The translations under genes and the position numbers were made by a program. The notes under the pieces were generated by a model. That model made no database searches. It saw only the letters and a program-made list of their open reading frames with translations, and had not been told where the DNA came from. This document shows positions 1 through 12,930 of a stretch of 64,000 nt of DNA, one piece after another; position 1 is the first letter of the stretch, and each line of letters begins with the position of its first letter. Source of the DNA: Acetomicrobium hydrogeniformans ATCC BAA-1850 (GTDB lineage Bacteria; Synergistota; Synergistia; Synergistales; Acetomicrobiaceae); contig NZ_ACJX03000001.1 of the NCBI RefSeq assembly GCF_000160455.2, forward strand, positions 1,436,001 to 1,500,000. The letters run 5' to 3'.

Positions 1-1
1 G

Positions 2-1708
<1,707 letters not shown>

Positions 1709-4700
1709 ATGAACAATCGCGAAATTGTAGGCGTTCGAATCAGGTTGGCAAGTCCCGAAAGGATAAGGGAACTGTCAAGCGGCGAGGTAAAACGCCCTGA
1801 GACGATAAATTACAGGACCCTTAGGCCCGAAAAGGACGGTCTCTTTTGCGAGCGCATATTTGGACCTGTAAGGAGTTACGAATGCGCCTGTGGGAAATAC
1901 AAGCGGAACGGCCCTAAATTTAAGGGCATAGTGTGTGACCGCTGTGGAGTCGAAGTTACCGACAGCAAGGTGAGAAGGGAGAGGATGGGCCATATAGAGC
2001 TTGCCTGTCCGGTCGTTCACATCTGGTATCTGCGCGGCATCCCGAGCAGGTTGAGCCTGTTTTTAGGAACGACATCCAAAGATCTGGAGAGAGTGGTGTA
2101 CTTTGCCCCTTTAAGGCGAAGGGAAATCCTCTACAAAGTAGTCATGGAGGGCAAAAGGCCCGATCTAGTCAAAAAAGGCGATCTAATACCTGCCTGCGAA
2201 GAGCGCATACACAGGCACTACGATCCTAAATTCAAAGCTGAGGAAGCGTATCGTATCACTAGAGTAGACGATTTGCCCTTAAAAGAGGGGGATATACTTT
2301 CGGCCCAACAGGTATCTCGCTATCGAACGGAGTACGGCGATGACCTTTTTAAAGTCGAGCCGGCTTACACGATCACCGAGATAGAAGAAGCCAATTTCAG
2401 GGTTGGTGATGTGGTAAGCCAGGGCGACATCGAACGACTCCAAAGACATGGCGTCAAGGTCGAATTCCAGAGGGCGACTATCAAAAACCAGGAGGCTTTT
2501 ATGGTTGTCGCTGCCGTGCGCCTGCCTTTTTCTAAGGACGATGTGGTTTCGACTTCCGAGTTGCAGCTTTATATGAAAAACTATCCGGGCAGATTTACCT
2601 CTCAGCAGGAGACGGTGGCCATTGAGGATCCTTCATATATAGTGATAGACGGAAGCGATTCGCCCTTTGATCAGTGCGACATCATAGTTGAAAGAGAACA
2701 AAGGCTGTGCAAGGCTTACGACAAGGATTTTTCAGCAGGCATCGGGGCGGAAAGCATTTTAGAGTTACTCAAGAACATAGATATAGACGAGTTGGCCATA
2801 TCCCTTAGAGAAGAGATCGCGAATTCGACGGGCCAAAAGAAGCGCAAGCTGATAAAACGTCTTCAAGTTGTGGAAGATTTCAGGAAGGGCGACAGCAAGC
2901 CGGAGTGGATGATCATGAGCGTTCTTCCCGTCATTCCCCCGGATTTGCGCCCCATGGTGCAACTCGACGGCGGCAGATTTGCCACTTCCGATTTGAACGA
3001 CCTGTACAGGAGGGTCATCAACAGGAACAACCGTCTGAAAAAGTTACAGGAACTCCGAGCCCCGGAGATGATCATAAGAAACGAGAAAAGAATGCTTCAG
3101 GAGGCCGTGGATGCCCTAATAGACAATGGACGGGTTGGTAAGGCCGTTTTGGGCGCAGGCAACCGTCCCCTTAAGAGCTTGACCGATTTGCTCAGGGGGA
3201 AGAAGGGACGCTTCCGTCAGAACTTGCTGGGCAAGCGCGTCGACTACTCGGGCAGGTCCGTAATAGTCATTGGTCCGGAACTCAAGCTTTATCAGTGCGG
3301 CCTGCCAAAGGAAATGGCACTGGAGCTGTTTAGACCTTTCGTAATGCACAAGCTTATTGAGAAGGGCATAGCCTCAAACGTAAAGGGCGCAAAGCGCGTT
3401 ATAGAGCGCAGGAGAGATGAGGTATGGGAAGCCCTGGAAGAGATAATCAAAGACCATCCCGTTATGCTCAATCGCGCGCCCACTTTGCACCGTCTGGGAA
3501 TTCAGGCCTTTGAGCCCCTGCTAATGGAAGGCAAGGCTATAAGGCTTCATCCGCTTGTCTGTACCGCCTTTAATGCCGACTTCGACGGAGACCAGATGGC
3601 CGTTCACGTTCCTCTTTCTTTGGAGGCTCAAGCGGAGTCTAGGATATTGATGCTGGCGGGACACAACCTGTTGTCGCCGGCCCACGGTAAACCTATAGTG
3701 ACGCCCACGCAGGATGTCGTTTTGGGGATATATTACTTGACTGCAATGACCGAGGGGCGCAAGGGAGAGGGTATGGTTTTCAGGGATATTGAAGACGTAT
3801 TGACGGCTCTGGATCACGGAATGGTCCACCCCCACGCAAAGGTGAAGATGTTGTGGGACGGGCAGCTGATTGAGACCTCGCCGGGGAGGGCGTTATTTAA
3901 CAGCATGCTTCACTCGTCGTTGAGGTATATCAATAAACAGATTGCCAAAAAAGACCTGGGGGCCCTGCTGGATATGGCCTTCGACCGAGTAGAACACGAA
4001 GACCTGGTCAAGATGTTAGATGACGTTAAACTTCTGGGCTATCGATGGTTTACTAAATCTGGAGTTTCCCTGAACATAGATTCGATCGTCATCCCTCCCG
4101 AGAAACAAGAGATTGTCAGGGAAGTAATGGAAAAGGAGAGCGAGCTCAACAACCAGTACGGCATGGGTATCCTCACCGAGGACGAATATTTGAGGCAAAC
4201 GGAGCTTCTCTGGACGGAGGCCGCAGCCAAAATCGCGGACTGCATTTTGGAGCATATGGATGAATTAAATCCACTTCGCATGATGATAGATTCCGGCGCT
4301 CGCGGCAGCAAGAGCCAGGTCTCCCAGATGGCGGGCATAAGGGGAGTCATGGCCGATCCTTCCGGTAAAGTCATCGACTATCCTATCGTTTCCAACTTTA
4401 GGGAAGGGCTGAACATGTTGGAATACTTCATTTCCACCCATGGCGCCAGGAAGGGGTTGGCCGACACGGCATTGAGGACAGCCAAGTCTGGTTATCTGAC
4501 GAGACGACTTGTCGATGTGTCGCAGGACATCATTGTCCTCGAGGAAGATTGCGGCACAGATCAAGGCGTCTACATCACTCCTCTGCTTCAGGATGACAAG
4601 GTCGTGATCCCTTTGAACGAAAGGATTTACGGCAGGACGGCTCTGGAGGATGTGCGCCATCCTATCGACGGGACTGTTTTAGTTGGGGCGGGCGAGATCA

Positions 4701-6667
4701 TAGATCAGGAAAAGGCAGACGCCATAGAGGCTGCGGGAGTAAAGGGCCTTTGGGTCAGAAGTCCCATGACTTGCGCATTGCGCAATGGCATATGCCAGAA
4801 ATGTTACGGCCTTGATTTGGCCACGAGAAAGCCCGTAGCCATAGGCGAAGCCGTGGGAGTCGTGGCAGCTCAGTCCATCGGTGAACCCGGCACCCAGCTC
4901 ACCATGAGGACGTTCCATACCGGTGGCGTGAGGATTACGGGCGAGGACATCACTCAAGGCCTTCCCAGGGTGGAACAGCTCTTTGAAGCGAGAAAGCCAA
5001 AGAAGACGGCCTTACTATCCGAAGTCGACGGAGTCGTAACTGAAATTCGAGAGATGGAGGGCAAAAGAAAGATCGTCATACAATCCGCCGACAACTCCGA
5101 CGAAAAGATGAGCTTCAACGTCTCCACGGCTCAAATGCTCCTCGTCGAAGAGGGAGACGAGGTCAAGAAGGGCCAAGTGCTGACCGAAGGTTACATCGAC
5201 CCCCAGCAGTTGATGGAGGTCAATGGTATCGAGGCCGTGCACGCCTACATGGTGGACGGCATCCAGGAGGTTTACAAATCTCAAGGCGTCTCCATAAACA
5301 ATAAACATATAGAGGTAATATTGCGCAAGGTTGCGCCTGTCAACAAAGTTCGGATAGCCGATGAAGGAGATACCTCCTACGTGGTTGGTGAAATAGTGTG
5401 GATCGACGAGCTGGAAGGGGAAGTCCGGGAAATCAGAGAGCATAACCAGCGATGCATAGATGATTCCGTAGCCATGTTGAAGGGTAAAATCCTCAAGGAT
5501 GTTATCGGCAAGGGGTCGCTGGACCATGCCGCTCAGTACAAAGGAGAGGCTCTCGACGAAGGGGCCATTAAGATCCTGTTGCAACCAGGAACAGCCCTTA
5601 CTGAATTGATAGTTGAAGATGAGGGAGAATTAGTAAGGGTTATAGTGGGCGAATCCCTTTTCAGACGCGAGCTTGAAGGGTTGGAGCTCGTCGAGGATTA
5701 CGAATCCGGCGATGGCGTGAAGATCGATGCCGGGAGTTCGCTTTCGATGAAACAGCTTACACTTATCACCAAAGACCTGCGAAGGCCCTTGCAGATCCTG
5801 GATACGGACAAGCTCTTCTCCCTTTGTGACGTTACCTACTTAGCCGAGGATGTTGTAAGCGGCGATAGGGTTATAGCTGCCAAGGATGCTCTTTTGACAA
5901 GGGAAGCCGCTTTAAAAATAAAGGAGAGCTTCATTAAAGAAATCAAGGTATGGAAGGCCCCCGAGACGATAGATCTGCCCGATGCCATCCAGGAATACCT
6001 GATCAGCAAGATATGGGGCAGGCCGCTTGGCAAGGTTATTGATGCCAGCGGAAACGAACCCATAGATGTCCCGCCTATAGTGGACGGCAGCATTGTTCGC
6101 GGTATAATTGAAGGCGATATAACGGCTATAGAGGCTGACGGCGAGATATATTCGCGCCAGAAAATACTTCACAGCGTCCTTACCGAAAAAATTTACGGAA
6201 AGGTCCTGCTCGAGCCTGTTAAGGATAAGTTGGGGAACGTTGTCGTACCTGCAGGGACAGAAGTCAATCAGCAGGTTCTAGAACGCCTAACCGAGCTGGA
6301 GCCGACGAAGATCGTCATCAGGCCGATACTGGCGTTGTCTCAAGTCGAAAGGCTTATACAAAAGGTGACCTTCGTGAGAAAACTTCGCCAGGAGCCGATA
6401 TGGAAGCCGGTATTATTGGGCATAACTAAGGCTGCTCTTGCAACGGACAGTTTCCTTTCGGCCGCGTCCTTCCAACAGACGGCTCAAGCGTTGGCATCGG
6501 CTGCCGTTCGCGGCGAAGTCGATTACCTTAAAGGTTTGAAGGAAAACGTCATAATAGGACACTTGATACCTGCTGGAACAGGCGCTACCGTGAATCGCAA
6601 CTTCGAGGTAGTCGAAGTGGAGAGAGAGCCCGCTTTCGAATCCGTTTCGGCGGATCGAGCGGGGTAG
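1709..6667 (+). CDS. rpoC: RNA polymerase beta' subunit, enlarged (1652 aa)
   Basis: This is the catalytic beta' subunit. The N-terminal zinc site reads CACGKY...CDRCG. The catalytic magnesium motif NADFDGDQM is at residues 622-630, and the bridge helix/trigger loop start ([18 protein letters not shown]) is followed directly by [16 protein letters not shown], so the SI3 trigger-loop insert of E. coli is absent. At 1652 aa it is much longer than E. coli (about 1400) or Bacillus (about 1200). Extra sequence lies at about residues 155-335, and another ~300 residues at about 1240-1555, before the conserved [21 protein letters not shown] block. The second insert contains a segment resembling residues 971-1023 of the same protein. 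The ATG follows the rpoB stop with no gap. Confidence 0.98.
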   Translation: MNNREIVGVRIRLASPERIRELSSGEVKRPETINYRTLRPEKDGLFCERIFGPVRSYECACGKYKRNGPKFKGIVCDRCGVEVTDSKVRRERMGHIELACPVVHIWYLRGIPSRLSLFLGTTSKDLERVVYFAPLRRREILYKVVMEGKRPDLVKKGDLIPACEERIHRHYDPKFKAEEAYRITRVDDLPLKEGDILSAQQVSRYRTEYGDDLFKVEPAYTITEIEEANFRVGDVVSQGDIERLQRHGVKVEFQRATIKNQEAFMVVAAVRLPFSKDDVVSTSELQLYMKNYPGRFTSQQETVAIEDPSYIVIDGSDSPFDQCDIIVEREQRLCKAYDKDFSAGIGAESILELLKNIDIDELAISLREEIANSTGQKKRKLIKRLQVVEDFRKGDSKPEWMIMSVLPVIPPDLRPMVQLDGGRFATSDLNDLYRRVINRNNRLKKLQELRAPEMIIRNEKRMLQEAVDALIDNGRVGKAVLGAGNRPLKSLTDLLRGKKGRFRQNLLGKRVDYSGRSVIVIGPELKLYQCGLPKEMALELFRPFVMHKLIEKGIASNVKGAKRVIERRRDEVWEALEEIIKDHPVMLNRAPTLHRLGIQAFEPLLMEGKAIRLHPLVCTAFNADFDGDQMAVHVPLSLEAQAESRILMLAGHNLLSPAHGKPIVTPTQDVVLGIYYLTAMTEGRKGEGMVFRDIEDVLTALDHGMVHPHAKVKMLWDGQLIETSPGRALFNSMLHSSLRYINKQIAKKDLGALLDMAFDRVEHEDLVKMLDDVKLLGYRWFTKSGVSLNIDSIVIPPEKQEIVREVMEKESELNNQYGMGILTEDEYLRQTELLWTEAAAKIADCILEHMDELNPLRMMIDSGARGSKSQVSQMAGIRGVMADPSGKVIDYPIVSNFREGLNMLEYFISTHGARKGLADTALRTAKSGYLTRRLVDVSQDIIVLEEDCGTDQGVYITPLLQDDKVVIPLNERIYGRTALEDVRHPIDGTVLVGAGEIIDQEKADAIEAAGVKGLWVRSPMTCALRNGICQKCYGLDLATRKPVAIGEAVGVVAAQSIGEPGTQLTMRTFHTGGVRITGEDITQGLPRVEQLFEARKPKKTALLSEVDGVVTEIREMEGKRKIVIQSADNSDEKMSFNVSTAQMLLVEEGDEVKKGQVLTEGYIDPQQLMEVNGIEAVHAYMVDGIQEVYKSQGVSINNKHIEVILRKVAPVNKVRIADEGDTSYVVGEIVWIDELEGEVREIREHNQRCIDDSVAMLKGKILKDVIGKGSLDHAAQYKGEALDEGAIKILLQPGTALTELIVEDEGELVRVIVGESLFRRELEGLELVEDYESGDGVKIDAGSSLSMKQLTLITKDLRRPLQILDTDKLFSLCDVTYLAEDVVSGDRVIAAKDALLTREAALKIKESFIKEIKVWKAPETIDLPDAIQEYLISKIWGRPLGKVIDASGNEPIDVPPIVDGSIVRGIIEGDITAIEADGEIYSRQKILHSVLTEKIYGKVLLEPVKDKLGNVVVPAGTEVNQQVLERLTELEPTKIVIRPILALSQVERLIQKVTFVRKLRQEPIWKPVLLGITKAALATDSFLSAASFQQTAQALASAAVRGEVDYLKGLKENVIIGHLIPAGTGATVNRNFEVVEVEREPAFESVSADRAG

Positions 6668-6674
6668 GAGCCTC

Positions 6675-6706
6675 GTCAAGTGGGTTCCAAAAAGGGCCCA
6701 CTTGAC
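6675..6706. terminator. Hairpin after rpoC (10-bp stem)
   Basis: A perfect 10-bp inverted repeat (gtcaagtggg / cccacttgac) lies 7 bases after the rpoC stop with a 12-base loop. No T-tract follows, so it is either a weak terminator/attenuator or an RNA processing or stability element. Its 3' arm contains the first bases of the TTGACA box of the next promoter. Confidence 0.5.
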
Positions 6707-6730
6707 ATTGCGCTTCGGCGTTGTTATTAT
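6703..6730 (+). promoter_or_regulatory. Sigma-70-type promoter for the L7Ae-rpsL operon
   Basis: TTGACA at 6703-6708 and TATTAT at 6725-6730 are separated by 16 bp. They lie 36 bp upstream of the GTG of the L7Ae-like gene. This is the only clear promoter seen between rpoC and rpsL, so it may restart transcription of the str-S10-spc-alpha block. Confidence 0.6.
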
Positions 6731-6766
6731 TCCTCGGTGCCTTATGTCACGAGAAGGTGATTTATT

Positions 6767-7027
6767 GTGCCCTTACAGGAGCTGGCTGCAGGCAAACGCG
6801 TAGTTGGTGCCAGAAGCGTCTGTAGGAAGTTGATCAAGTCGGAGATCGTAAAAGTATTCGTCGCGCGTGACGCCGAAAAAAAGGTCATCGAATCAGTGCT
6901 CAAAGAGGCAGAAGCTAGGAGCATCCCGGTGGAATGGGCGGATGACTCTAAGATATTGGGAAGGGCCTGTTTGATCGAGAGGCCGGCGGCAGTAGCCGGC
7001 TTATTAATAGATTCGAAGAACCAATAA
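6767..7027 (+). CDS. L7Ae/L30e-family RNA-binding ribosomal protein
   Basis: This small protein (86 aa) resembles the bacterial L7Ae-like family (YbxF/RplGB of Firmicutes), which binds kink-turn RNA. Visible family features are the N-terminal GKRVVGARSVCRKLIKSEIVKVFVARD stretch (shown here only as a landmark from residue 9) and a conserved-looking C-terminal RACLIERPAAVAG. Its position between rpoC and rpsL is the usual one for this family. The start is GTG with a gaaggtgat Shine-Dalgarno about 9 bases upstream. Its cellular target cannot be told from sequence; in Bacillus the homologue is ribosome-associated and non-essential. Confidence 0.85.
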   Translation: MPLQELAAGKRVVGARSVCRKLIKSEIVKVFVARDAEKKVIESVLKEAEARSIPVEWADDSKILGRACLIERPAAVAGLLIDSKNQ

Positions 7028-7066
7028 TATAAGATAGTTTTTAAGCAGATCGAAGGGGGGACATTT

Positions 7067-7438
7067 GTGGCTACCATCAATCAGCTAATACGCCAAGGGC
7101 GTAAGGAGAAGAAGAAGCGATCCGGTGCTCCGGCATTGCAGGGTAATCCGCAGAAGAGAGGGGTTTGCACGAGGGTCTATACCGTTACACCAAAGAAGCC
7201 AAACTCCGCCTTGAGGAAAGTGGCTCGTGTGAGGTTGACGAACGGCATAGAGGTTACGGCCTATATTCCCGGGATTGGCCATAATTTGCAAGAGCACTCG
7301 GTGGTATTGGTTCGCGGAGGGCGCGTCAAGGACCTTCCCGGCGTTCGTTATCACATTGTGCGCGGGGCTCTTGATTGCGGCGGAGTCGAAAATCGCCGTC
7401 AAGGAAGGTCTAAGTACGGCGTAAGAAAACCTAAATAG
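7067..7438 (+). CDS. rpsL: 30S ribosomal protein S12
   Basis: S12 forms part of the decoding centre of the small subunit. The 123-aa protein has the standard length and the conserved [17 protein letters not shown] block, whose lysine is the classical streptomycin-resistance position; it is wild type here. The second accuracy loop, [15 protein letters not shown], is also intact. The GTG start follows a strong gaagggggg Shine-Dalgarno. It heads the classical str order rpsL-rpsG-fusA-tuf. Confidence 0.98.
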   Translation: MATINQLIRQGRKEKKKRSGAPALQGNPQKRGVCTRVYTVTPKKPNSALRKVARVRLTNGIEVTAYIPGIGHNLQEHSVVLVRGGRVKDLPGVRYHIVRGALDCGGVENRRQGRSKYGVRKPK

Positions 7439-7458
7439 AGAACAAGGAGGTTGATGTC

Positions 7459-7929
7459 ATGCCGCGAAAGGGGCATGTGATTAAAAGGAAGGTTCACCCC
7501 GATCCTTTATATAAGAACGAAGCAATAGCCAAGTTTATTCATTGTGTCATGTACGATGGCAAGAAGAGCATTGCCGAACGTATAGTATACGGAGCCTTAG
7601 AAGTGGCTGCAAAGAGGCTAAACGTATCTCCCGATGAGGTTTTCGATAAAGCTTTGGAGAACGTTAAACCCCTCATAGAGGTCAGGCCGCGGAGGGTCGG
7701 AGGAGCTACTTATCAGGTTCCAGTGGAAGTAGACCCCGCCAGAGCTCAGGCCTTGGCGATAAGGTGGATAATAAACAGCGCCAGATCTCGTAAAGGCATT
7801 CCCATGATCGAGCGCCTTGCCAGGGAATTTGTAGATGCTTACAAGGGAGAAGGATCAGCGGTAAAGAAACGTGAAGATACCCATAGAATGGCTGAAGCAA
7901 ACCGAGCTTTTGCCCATTATCGCTGGTAA
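7459..7929 (+). CDS. rpsG: 30S ribosomal protein S7
   Basis: S7 is the primary assembly protein of the 30S head and contacts E-site tRNA. The 156-aa length is typical. It begins [10 protein letters not shown] and contains the conserved [16 protein letters not shown] loop and the C-terminal [22 protein letters not shown] strong aaggagg precedes the ATG. It lies 20 bp after rpsL and 30 bp before fusA. Confidence 0.98.
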   Translation: MPRKGHVIKRKVHPDPLYKNEAIAKFIHCVMYDGKKSIAERIVYGALEVAAKRLNVSPDEVFDKALENVKPLIEVRPRRVGGATYQVPVEVDPARAQALAIRWIINSARSRKGIPMIERLAREFVDAYKGEGSAVKKREDTHRMAEANRAFAHYRW

Positions 7930-7959
7930 TATGGTAATTAGGGTGGTGATTTGTAAGGC

Positions 7960-10035
7960 ATGAGCGATGCAGGAATAGATATTCGCAAAATACGCAATAT
8001 TGGCATAGCAGCGCATATAGATGCAGGCAAAACGACGACATCGGAGCGCATTCTTTTTTATACGGGGAAAATACATAGAATAGGCGAGGTGCACGAAGGC
8101 GCCGCTACGATGGACTTCATGGACCAGGAGCGCGAAAGGGGCATTACCATATCCTCGGCAGCTACGACGTGCTACTGGAAGGAATATATGATCAATTTGA
8201 TTGATACGCCCGGGCACGTGGACTTTACTATGGAAGTGGAAAGATCGCTCAGAGTGTTGGATGGAGCGGTCGCCGTCTTTTGCGCTGTAGGAGGAGTTGA
8301 ACCGCAGTCAGAAACGGTTTGGCGCCAGTTGGACAAGTACAGGGTGCCCAGAATTGCTTTCGTGAACAAGATGGACAGGGTGGGCGCAAATTTCTTCGAC
8401 GTTATGAAGCAGATTAAGGAACGGTTAGGGGCAAACCCCGTTCCCATACAGCTGCCAATGGGCGCCGAAGATGCCTTTAAGGGCATCATCGACCTCATAA
8501 CGATGCAGGCAATCGAGTACGCCGACGAGCTTGGAACCCGCTTGGAGTTGGAAGAGATACCTCAGGCTTTTCTGGCAGAGGCCAAAAAATGGCGTGAGCG
8601 CCTGATAGAGGCCTTAGCCGAAGTTGACGACGAAATCATGGAATCCTACCTCGAAGGCCGGGAAATATCGGAGGAGAGCATAAAAAGGGCTCTGCGTTTC
8701 GGTACCATAAGTCTAAAGCTGGTTCCCATGCTTTGCGGATCGGCCCTCAAAAACAAAGGGATTCAATTGCTTTTGGATGCGGTGATCGATTACCTTCCGT
8801 CTCCCTTGGACATTCCCCCTGTAAAGGGAGTCGATCCGCGAACGGGAGAGGAAGTTATCCGCCATACCGATGCGGAGGCGCCCTTTACGGCACTGGCTTT
8901 CAAAGTGTTGGTGGATCCATACGTCGGTCGGGTCGTTTATACGAGGATATATAGCGGAAAGCTGCACACCGGAATGTCGGTGCTCAATACGAACACCGGG
9001 AAGAAGGAGCGTATAGGGAGAATATTGAGGGTGCACGCCAATAAACGTGAGGACATCGAATCGGCCTTGGCCGGCACGATAGTGGCCATTCCCGGCCTTA
9101 AGAACACGAGGACGGGAGATACGCTTTGCGACGAAAAGGGGCCCGTCGTATTGGAGGGGATGAACATACCCGAACCGGTCATTTCTTTGGCCATCGAACC
9201 GGCAAGCAAGGCCGACCAGGTCAAGCTGTCAAAGGGTTTGGCTGCCCTTGCGGAAGAAGACCCGACATTTAGGGTTGCCATAGATCACGAGACGGGGCAA
9301 ACGATCATATCCGGTATGGGCGAGCTTCACCTGGAGATTATAGTAGACAGGCTGCGTAGGGAATTTGGAGTTGACGTCAGGGTTGGCAAGCCTCAAGTTG
9401 CTTACCGTGAAGCCATAAAGAGGCCCGCCAGAGGAGAGGGCAAGTTCATACGCCAATCCGGCGGTCGCGGCCAGTACGGCCACGTGGTGCTTGAAATAGA
9501 AGCCCTCCCGGGACATACGGGATACGAGTTTGAAGACAGGATCGTGGGGGGCGTGATACCCAAAGAATTTATACCTGCCGTACAAAAGGGTGTAGAAGAA
9601 GCCTTAACCAGTGGTGTCGTTGGGGGATACCCCGTCATAGGCATAAAGGTTGCGCTGGTGGACGGGAGCTTCCATGAAGTCGACAGCTCCGAGATGGCCT
9701 TCAAGATAGCTGCGTCTATGGCTTTCAAGGAGGCAATGAAAAAGGCAGATCCTGTTTTGATGGAACCTATTATGGAGGTGGAGGTAGTAACGCCCGAGGA
9801 ATACCTTGGAGATGTTATGGGAGACCTCTCATCGCGCAGAGGGCGGATCGAGGGCATGGCCACTCGATCGGGAGCAAAGGTTGTCAAGGCCTACGTTCCT
9901 CTGTCCGAGATGTTCGGTTATGCCAGTGCACTGAGGAATAAAACCTCGGGAAGGGCTACGTTTACGATGAAATTCAGCCACTACGAAGAAGTTCCTTCCG
10001 AGGTGGCGGAAAAATTATTAGCATCGGCATCTTAG
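7960..10035 (+). CDS. fusA: Elongation factor G
   Basis: EF-G is the GTPase that catalyses ribosomal translocation. The 691-aa protein has the complete five-domain layout: G1 AHIDAGKTT (about residues 17-25), switch [11 protein letters not shown]4 NKMD, and the domain IV and V blocks [11 protein letters not shown] and [24 protein letters not shown]. Length and motifs are those of a canonical EF-G, not a tetracycline-protection or EF-G2 paralogue. The start follows a gggtggtgat Shine-Dalgarno. Confidence 0.98.
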   Translation: MSDAGIDIRKIRNIGIAAHIDAGKTTTSERILFYTGKIHRIGEVHEGAATMDFMDQERERGITISSAATTCYWKEYMINLIDTPGHVDFTMEVERSLRVLDGAVAVFCAVGGVEPQSETVWRQLDKYRVPRIAFVNKMDRVGANFFDVMKQIKERLGANPVPIQLPMGAEDAFKGIIDLITMQAIEYADELGTRLELEEIPQAFLAEAKKWRERLIEALAEVDDEIMESYLEGREISEESIKRALRFGTISLKLVPMLCGSALKNKGIQLLLDAVIDYLPSPLDIPPVKGVDPRTGEEVIRHTDAEAPFTALAFKVLVDPYVGRVVYTRIYSGKLHTGMSVLNTNTGKKERIGRILRVHANKREDIESALAGTIVAIPGLKNTRTGDTLCDEKGPVVLEGMNIPEPVISLAIEPASKADQVKLSKGLAALAEEDPTFRVAIDHETGQTIISGMGELHLEIIVDRLRREFGVDVRVGKPQVAYREAIKRPARGEGKFIRQSGGRGQYGHVVLEIEALPGHTGYEFEDRIVGGVIPKEFIPAVQKGVEEALTSGVVGGYPVIGIKVALVDGSFHEVDSSEMAFKIAASMAFKEAMKKADPVLMEPIMEVEVVTPEEYLGDVMGDLSSRRGRIEGMATRSGAKVVKAYVPLSEMFGYASALRNKTSGRATFTMKFSHYEEVPSEVAEKLLASAS

Positions 10036-10097
10036 ATGCTCTAATACAATACGTTTAAAATTATTGAGGAATAAATTTTTAAGGGAGGCTGACAAGC

Positions 10098-11303
10098 ATG
10101 GCAAAGGCAAAGTTTGAGAGGATGAAACCACATTTAAACATAGGAACCATAGGGCACATCGACCACGGCAAGACAACCTTGACCGCCGCTATAACCAGGA
10201 CCCTTTCTACCCAGGGATTCGCTGACTTCACCCCCTTCGACGAGATAGACAAGGCCCCTGAGGAGAGGGAACGCGGCATAACGATAAGCATATCCCACGT
10301 GGAGTACCAGACCGAACACAGACACTACGCCCACATAGACTGCCCCGGACACGCCGACTACATAAAGAACATGATCACCGGAGCAGCCCAGATGGACGGA
10401 GCCATATTAGTCGTATCCGCTGCCGACGGACCCATGCCGCAAACGAGGGAACACGTCCTTTTGGCAAGGCAGGTCAACGTCCCCTCCATAGTGGTCTTCA
10501 TGAACAAGGTGGACATGGTAGACGATGAGGAATTGCTCGACCTTGTCGAGATGGAAGTGAGAGACCTCCTTTCAAGCTACGACTTCCCGGGAGACGAAGT
10601 CCCCGTGATAAGAGGCTCCGCCCTGAAGGCCCTGGAGTGCGGCTGCGGCAAAAGGGAGTGTCAGTGGTGCGGCAGGATATGGGAGCTCATGGACGCCTGC
10701 GACAGCTACATACCCCTTCCGGAGCGTCCCGTGGACCAGCCCTTCCTCATGCCCATTGAGGACGTCTTCTCCATAACGGGACGCGGTACCGTCGTCACCG
10801 GCAGGGTCGAAAGAGGAAAGATAAACGCAGGCGAGGAAGTGGAGATCGTAGGCATGAGGGAGGACAAGACAAAGACCGTGGCCACCTCCCTTGAGATGTT
10901 CAGAAAGATCTTAGACGAGGCCATAGCGGGAGACAACATAGGAATACTCCTTCGGGGCGTGGGCAAAGACGACGTGGAAAGGGGCCAGGTAGTGGCAAAA
11001 CCCGGCACCATAACTCCCCATAAACACTTCAAAGCTGAGATATACGTACTGAAGAAGGAAGAAGGCGGAAGACATACCCCCTTCTTCAACGGCTACAAAC
11101 CTCAGTTTTACTTCAGGACCACCGACGTAACCGGTGAGATAACCCTGCCCGAGGGTGTAGAGATGGTAATGCCCGGAGACAACGCCAACATAGAAGTGAA
11201 GCTCATAGTTCCCGTAGCCTTGGAGAAGGGCTTGAGGTTTGCCATAAGGGAAGGCGGACGTACAGTAGGTGCCGGCGTAGTAACGGACATACTGGACAAA
11301 TAA
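10098..11303 (+). CDS. tuf: Elongation factor Tu with a four-cysteine insertion
   Basis: EF-Tu delivers aminoacyl-tRNA to the ribosome. The 401-aa protein has G1 [17 protein letters not shown], and [10 protein letters not shown]. Between the G domain and domain 2 it carries C181-x-C183-x4-C188-x2-C191, spacing suited to metal binding; E. coli EF-Tu lacks it. Codon use is extreme: of 31 isoleucine codons I count 26 AUA, and 19 of 24 arginine codons are AGG or AGA. The gene is preceded by a 62-bp AT-rich gap with an aagggagg Shine-Dalgarno. No second tuf copy is in the window. Confidence 0.98.
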   Translation: MAKAKFERMKPHLNIGTIGHIDHGKTTLTAAITRTLSTQGFADFTPFDEIDKAPEERERGITISISHVEYQTEHRHYAHIDCPGHADYIKNMITGAAQMDGAILVVSAADGPMPQTREHVLLARQVNVPSIVVFMNKVDMVDDEELLDLVEMEVRDLLSSYDFPGDEVPVIRGSALKALECGCGKRECQWCGRIWELMDACDSYIPLPERPVDQPFLMPIEDVFSITGRGTVVTGRVERGKINAGEEVEIVGMREDKTKTVATSLEMFRKILDEAIAGDNIGILLRGVGKDDVERGQVVAKPGTITPHKHFKAEIYVLKKEEGGRHTPFFNGYKPQFYFRTTDVTGEITLPEGVEMVMPGDNANIEVKLIVPVALEKGLRFAIREGGRTVGAGVVTDILDK

Positions 11304-11333
11304 GTCCCCTTAAAAGTGAAAGGGGGGATATGA

Positions 11334-11639
11334 ATGGCTCAAAATATCAGGATTAAGTTGAAGGCCTTTGATCATAGGGTCCTGGATGCATCGGCGCTGC
11401 AGATTGCCGAAACGGCGAAAAGGACGGGGGCTAAGGTTTCAGGCCCCATACCATTGCCCACGGCGATCAATAAGTACACGGTTTTGAAGTCGCCTCACAA
11501 GGATAAAGATGCACGAGAGCAGTTCGAGGTGCGCACTCATAAGAGGCTTATAGACATAGTCGATCCTACGCAGAAGACCATGGAAGCGCTGATGCAGCTG
11601 AACCTCCCTTCAGGAGTAGATATACAGATACAACTGTAG
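11334..11639 (+). CDS. rpsJ: 30S ribosomal protein S10
   Basis: S10 is a 30S head protein and, as NusE, a transcription antitermination partner. The 101-aa sequence contains [14 protein letters not shown] at the N-terminus, the extended loop GPIPLPT, and [13 protein letters not shown]. It opens the S10 cluster 30 bp after tuf with no clear separate promoter, so str and S10 genes may be co-transcribed. Confidence 0.98.
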   Translation: MAQNIRIKLKAFDHRVLDASALQIAETAKRTGAKVSGPIPLPTAINKYTVLKSPHKDKDAREQFEVRTHKRLIDIVDPTQKTMEALMQLNLPSGVDIQIQL

Positions 11640-11670
11640 GGGAGCTCTGAGCTGAAAGGAGAGAAATTTG

Positions 11671-12300
11671 ATGAGTCTAGGGATTTTAGGTGTTAAGGTT
11701 GGAATGACCCAGATTTTCGACGAAGAGGGTCAGGCTGTGCCCGTTACTGTCGTAGAGGCAGGTCCATGTAAGGTGGTTGCTTTAAGAAGGCCCGAAGTAG
11801 AGATGTATTCGGCCATAGTCTTGGGTTTTGGGAAGGTGAAAGCCCATAGATTGAACAAGCCCATGCTAGGCGTATACAAGAAAGCGGGGATCGAACCCAA
11901 ACGATGGTTGCGGGAGTTCCGCCTCGATGACGTTACGGGTTATGAAGTTGGACAGACTATCGACGTAACTATCTTTGAAGTAGGCGAAGTCGTCGATGTT
12001 ACGGGCACCAGCAAAGGCAAAGGTTTTGCCGGTGTCATGAAAAGACACGGCTTTGGAGGTGGCCCAGCAAGTCACGGTGCCTCTCTCTTTCACAGGCGAG
12101 CCGGTTCGTCGGGAGCCAGCAGCTTTCCGAGCCATGTCTTTAAGGGCAAGACGATGCCCGGTCGGATGGGTAACGAACGAGTGACCGTGAAAAACCTCAA
12201 AGTCGTTGCTGTCGATAAAGAAAATAATTTGCTATTGATTAAAGGAGCCATCCCAGGGCCGCGTAACGGCCTTGTTATGGTGCATAAAAAGGAGGGCTAG
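11671..12300 (+). CDS. rplC: 50S ribosomal protein L3
   Basis: L3 is an early assembly protein whose central extension reaches the peptidyl-transferase centre. The 209-aa sequence shows LGVKVGMTQIFDEEG and the hallmark loop GTSKGKGFAGVMKRHGFGGG. I chose the ATG at 11671 rather than the TTG three bases earlier because the ctgaaaggagag Shine-Dalgarno is better spaced for it. Confidence 0.97.
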   Translation: MSLGILGVKVGMTQIFDEEGQAVPVTVVEAGPCKVVALRRPEVEMYSAIVLGFGKVKAHRLNKPMLGVYKKAGIEPKRWLREFRLDDVTGYEVGQTIDVTIFEVGEVVDVTGTSKGKGFAGVMKRHGFGGGPASHGASLFHRRAGSSGASSFPSHVFKGKTMPGRMGNERVTVKNLKVVAVDKENNLLLIKGAIPGPRNGLVMVHKKEG

Positions 12301-12303
12301 TTT

Positions 12304-12930
12304 ATGCCTACTGTCGATGTTATTGGAATCGATGGACAAAAGGTGGGCGAAGTTGCCCTTGCCGATGATGTTTTTGCGGCGAGAATTCACGTTCCCGCTA
12401 TGCATCAGGTCGTCGTAGCCTATTTGGCAGCACAAAGGCAAGGAACGCATTCGACGAAGACTAGAGGAGAGGTGCGCGGCGGCGGAAGGAAGCCCTGGAG
12501 ACAAAAACACACCGGAAGGGCAAGGCATGGAAGCATACGCTCTCCTCTGTGGATAAAGGGTGGAGTTGTCCATGGTCCCAAACCGCGCTCGTACGATCAA
12601 AAGGTCAATAAAAAGGTGAAACAGTTGGCGATTAAGAGCGCTCTGAGCCTTAAGGTTAAGGAAAATAAGCTTATTTTGGTCGAGGGAATCGAAACAATGT
12701 CGCCCAAGACGAAGGATATGTGTGCCTTTTTAGCAAACGCTCAAGCCCAAGCCAAACCGTTGATCGTCATACACGAATCGTTGCCTTCAATCTATATGGC
12801 GGCGAGAAACATACCCGGAACGAGAGTGTTACATGTTGACAGCATTAACGTATACGAAATTTTAAATCATGAACACCTCATATTGACCAAAGGCGCGGCA
12901 CAAAGGCTGGAGGAGGTGTACTCAGCGTGA
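12304..12930 (+). CDS. rplD: 50S ribosomal protein L4
   Basis: L4 lines the peptide exit tunnel. The 208-aa protein has the internal loop [21 protein letters not shown] followed by GRARHGS, where macrolide-resistance changes occur in other species; nothing unusual is seen. In enterobacteria L4 also represses the S10 operon, but I see no leader structure here that would support this. The Shine-Dalgarno is the aaggaggg at the end of rplC. Confidence 0.98.
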   Translation: MPTVDVIGIDGQKVGEVALADDVFAARIHVPAMHQVVVAYLAAQRQGTHSTKTRGEVRGGGRKPWRQKHTGRARHGSIRSPLWIKGGVVHGPKPRSYDQKVNKKVKQLAIKSALSLKVKENKLILVEGIETMSPKTKDMCAFLANAQAQAKPLIVIHESLPSIYMAARNIPGTRVLHVDSINVYEILNHEHLILTKGAAQRLEEVYSA

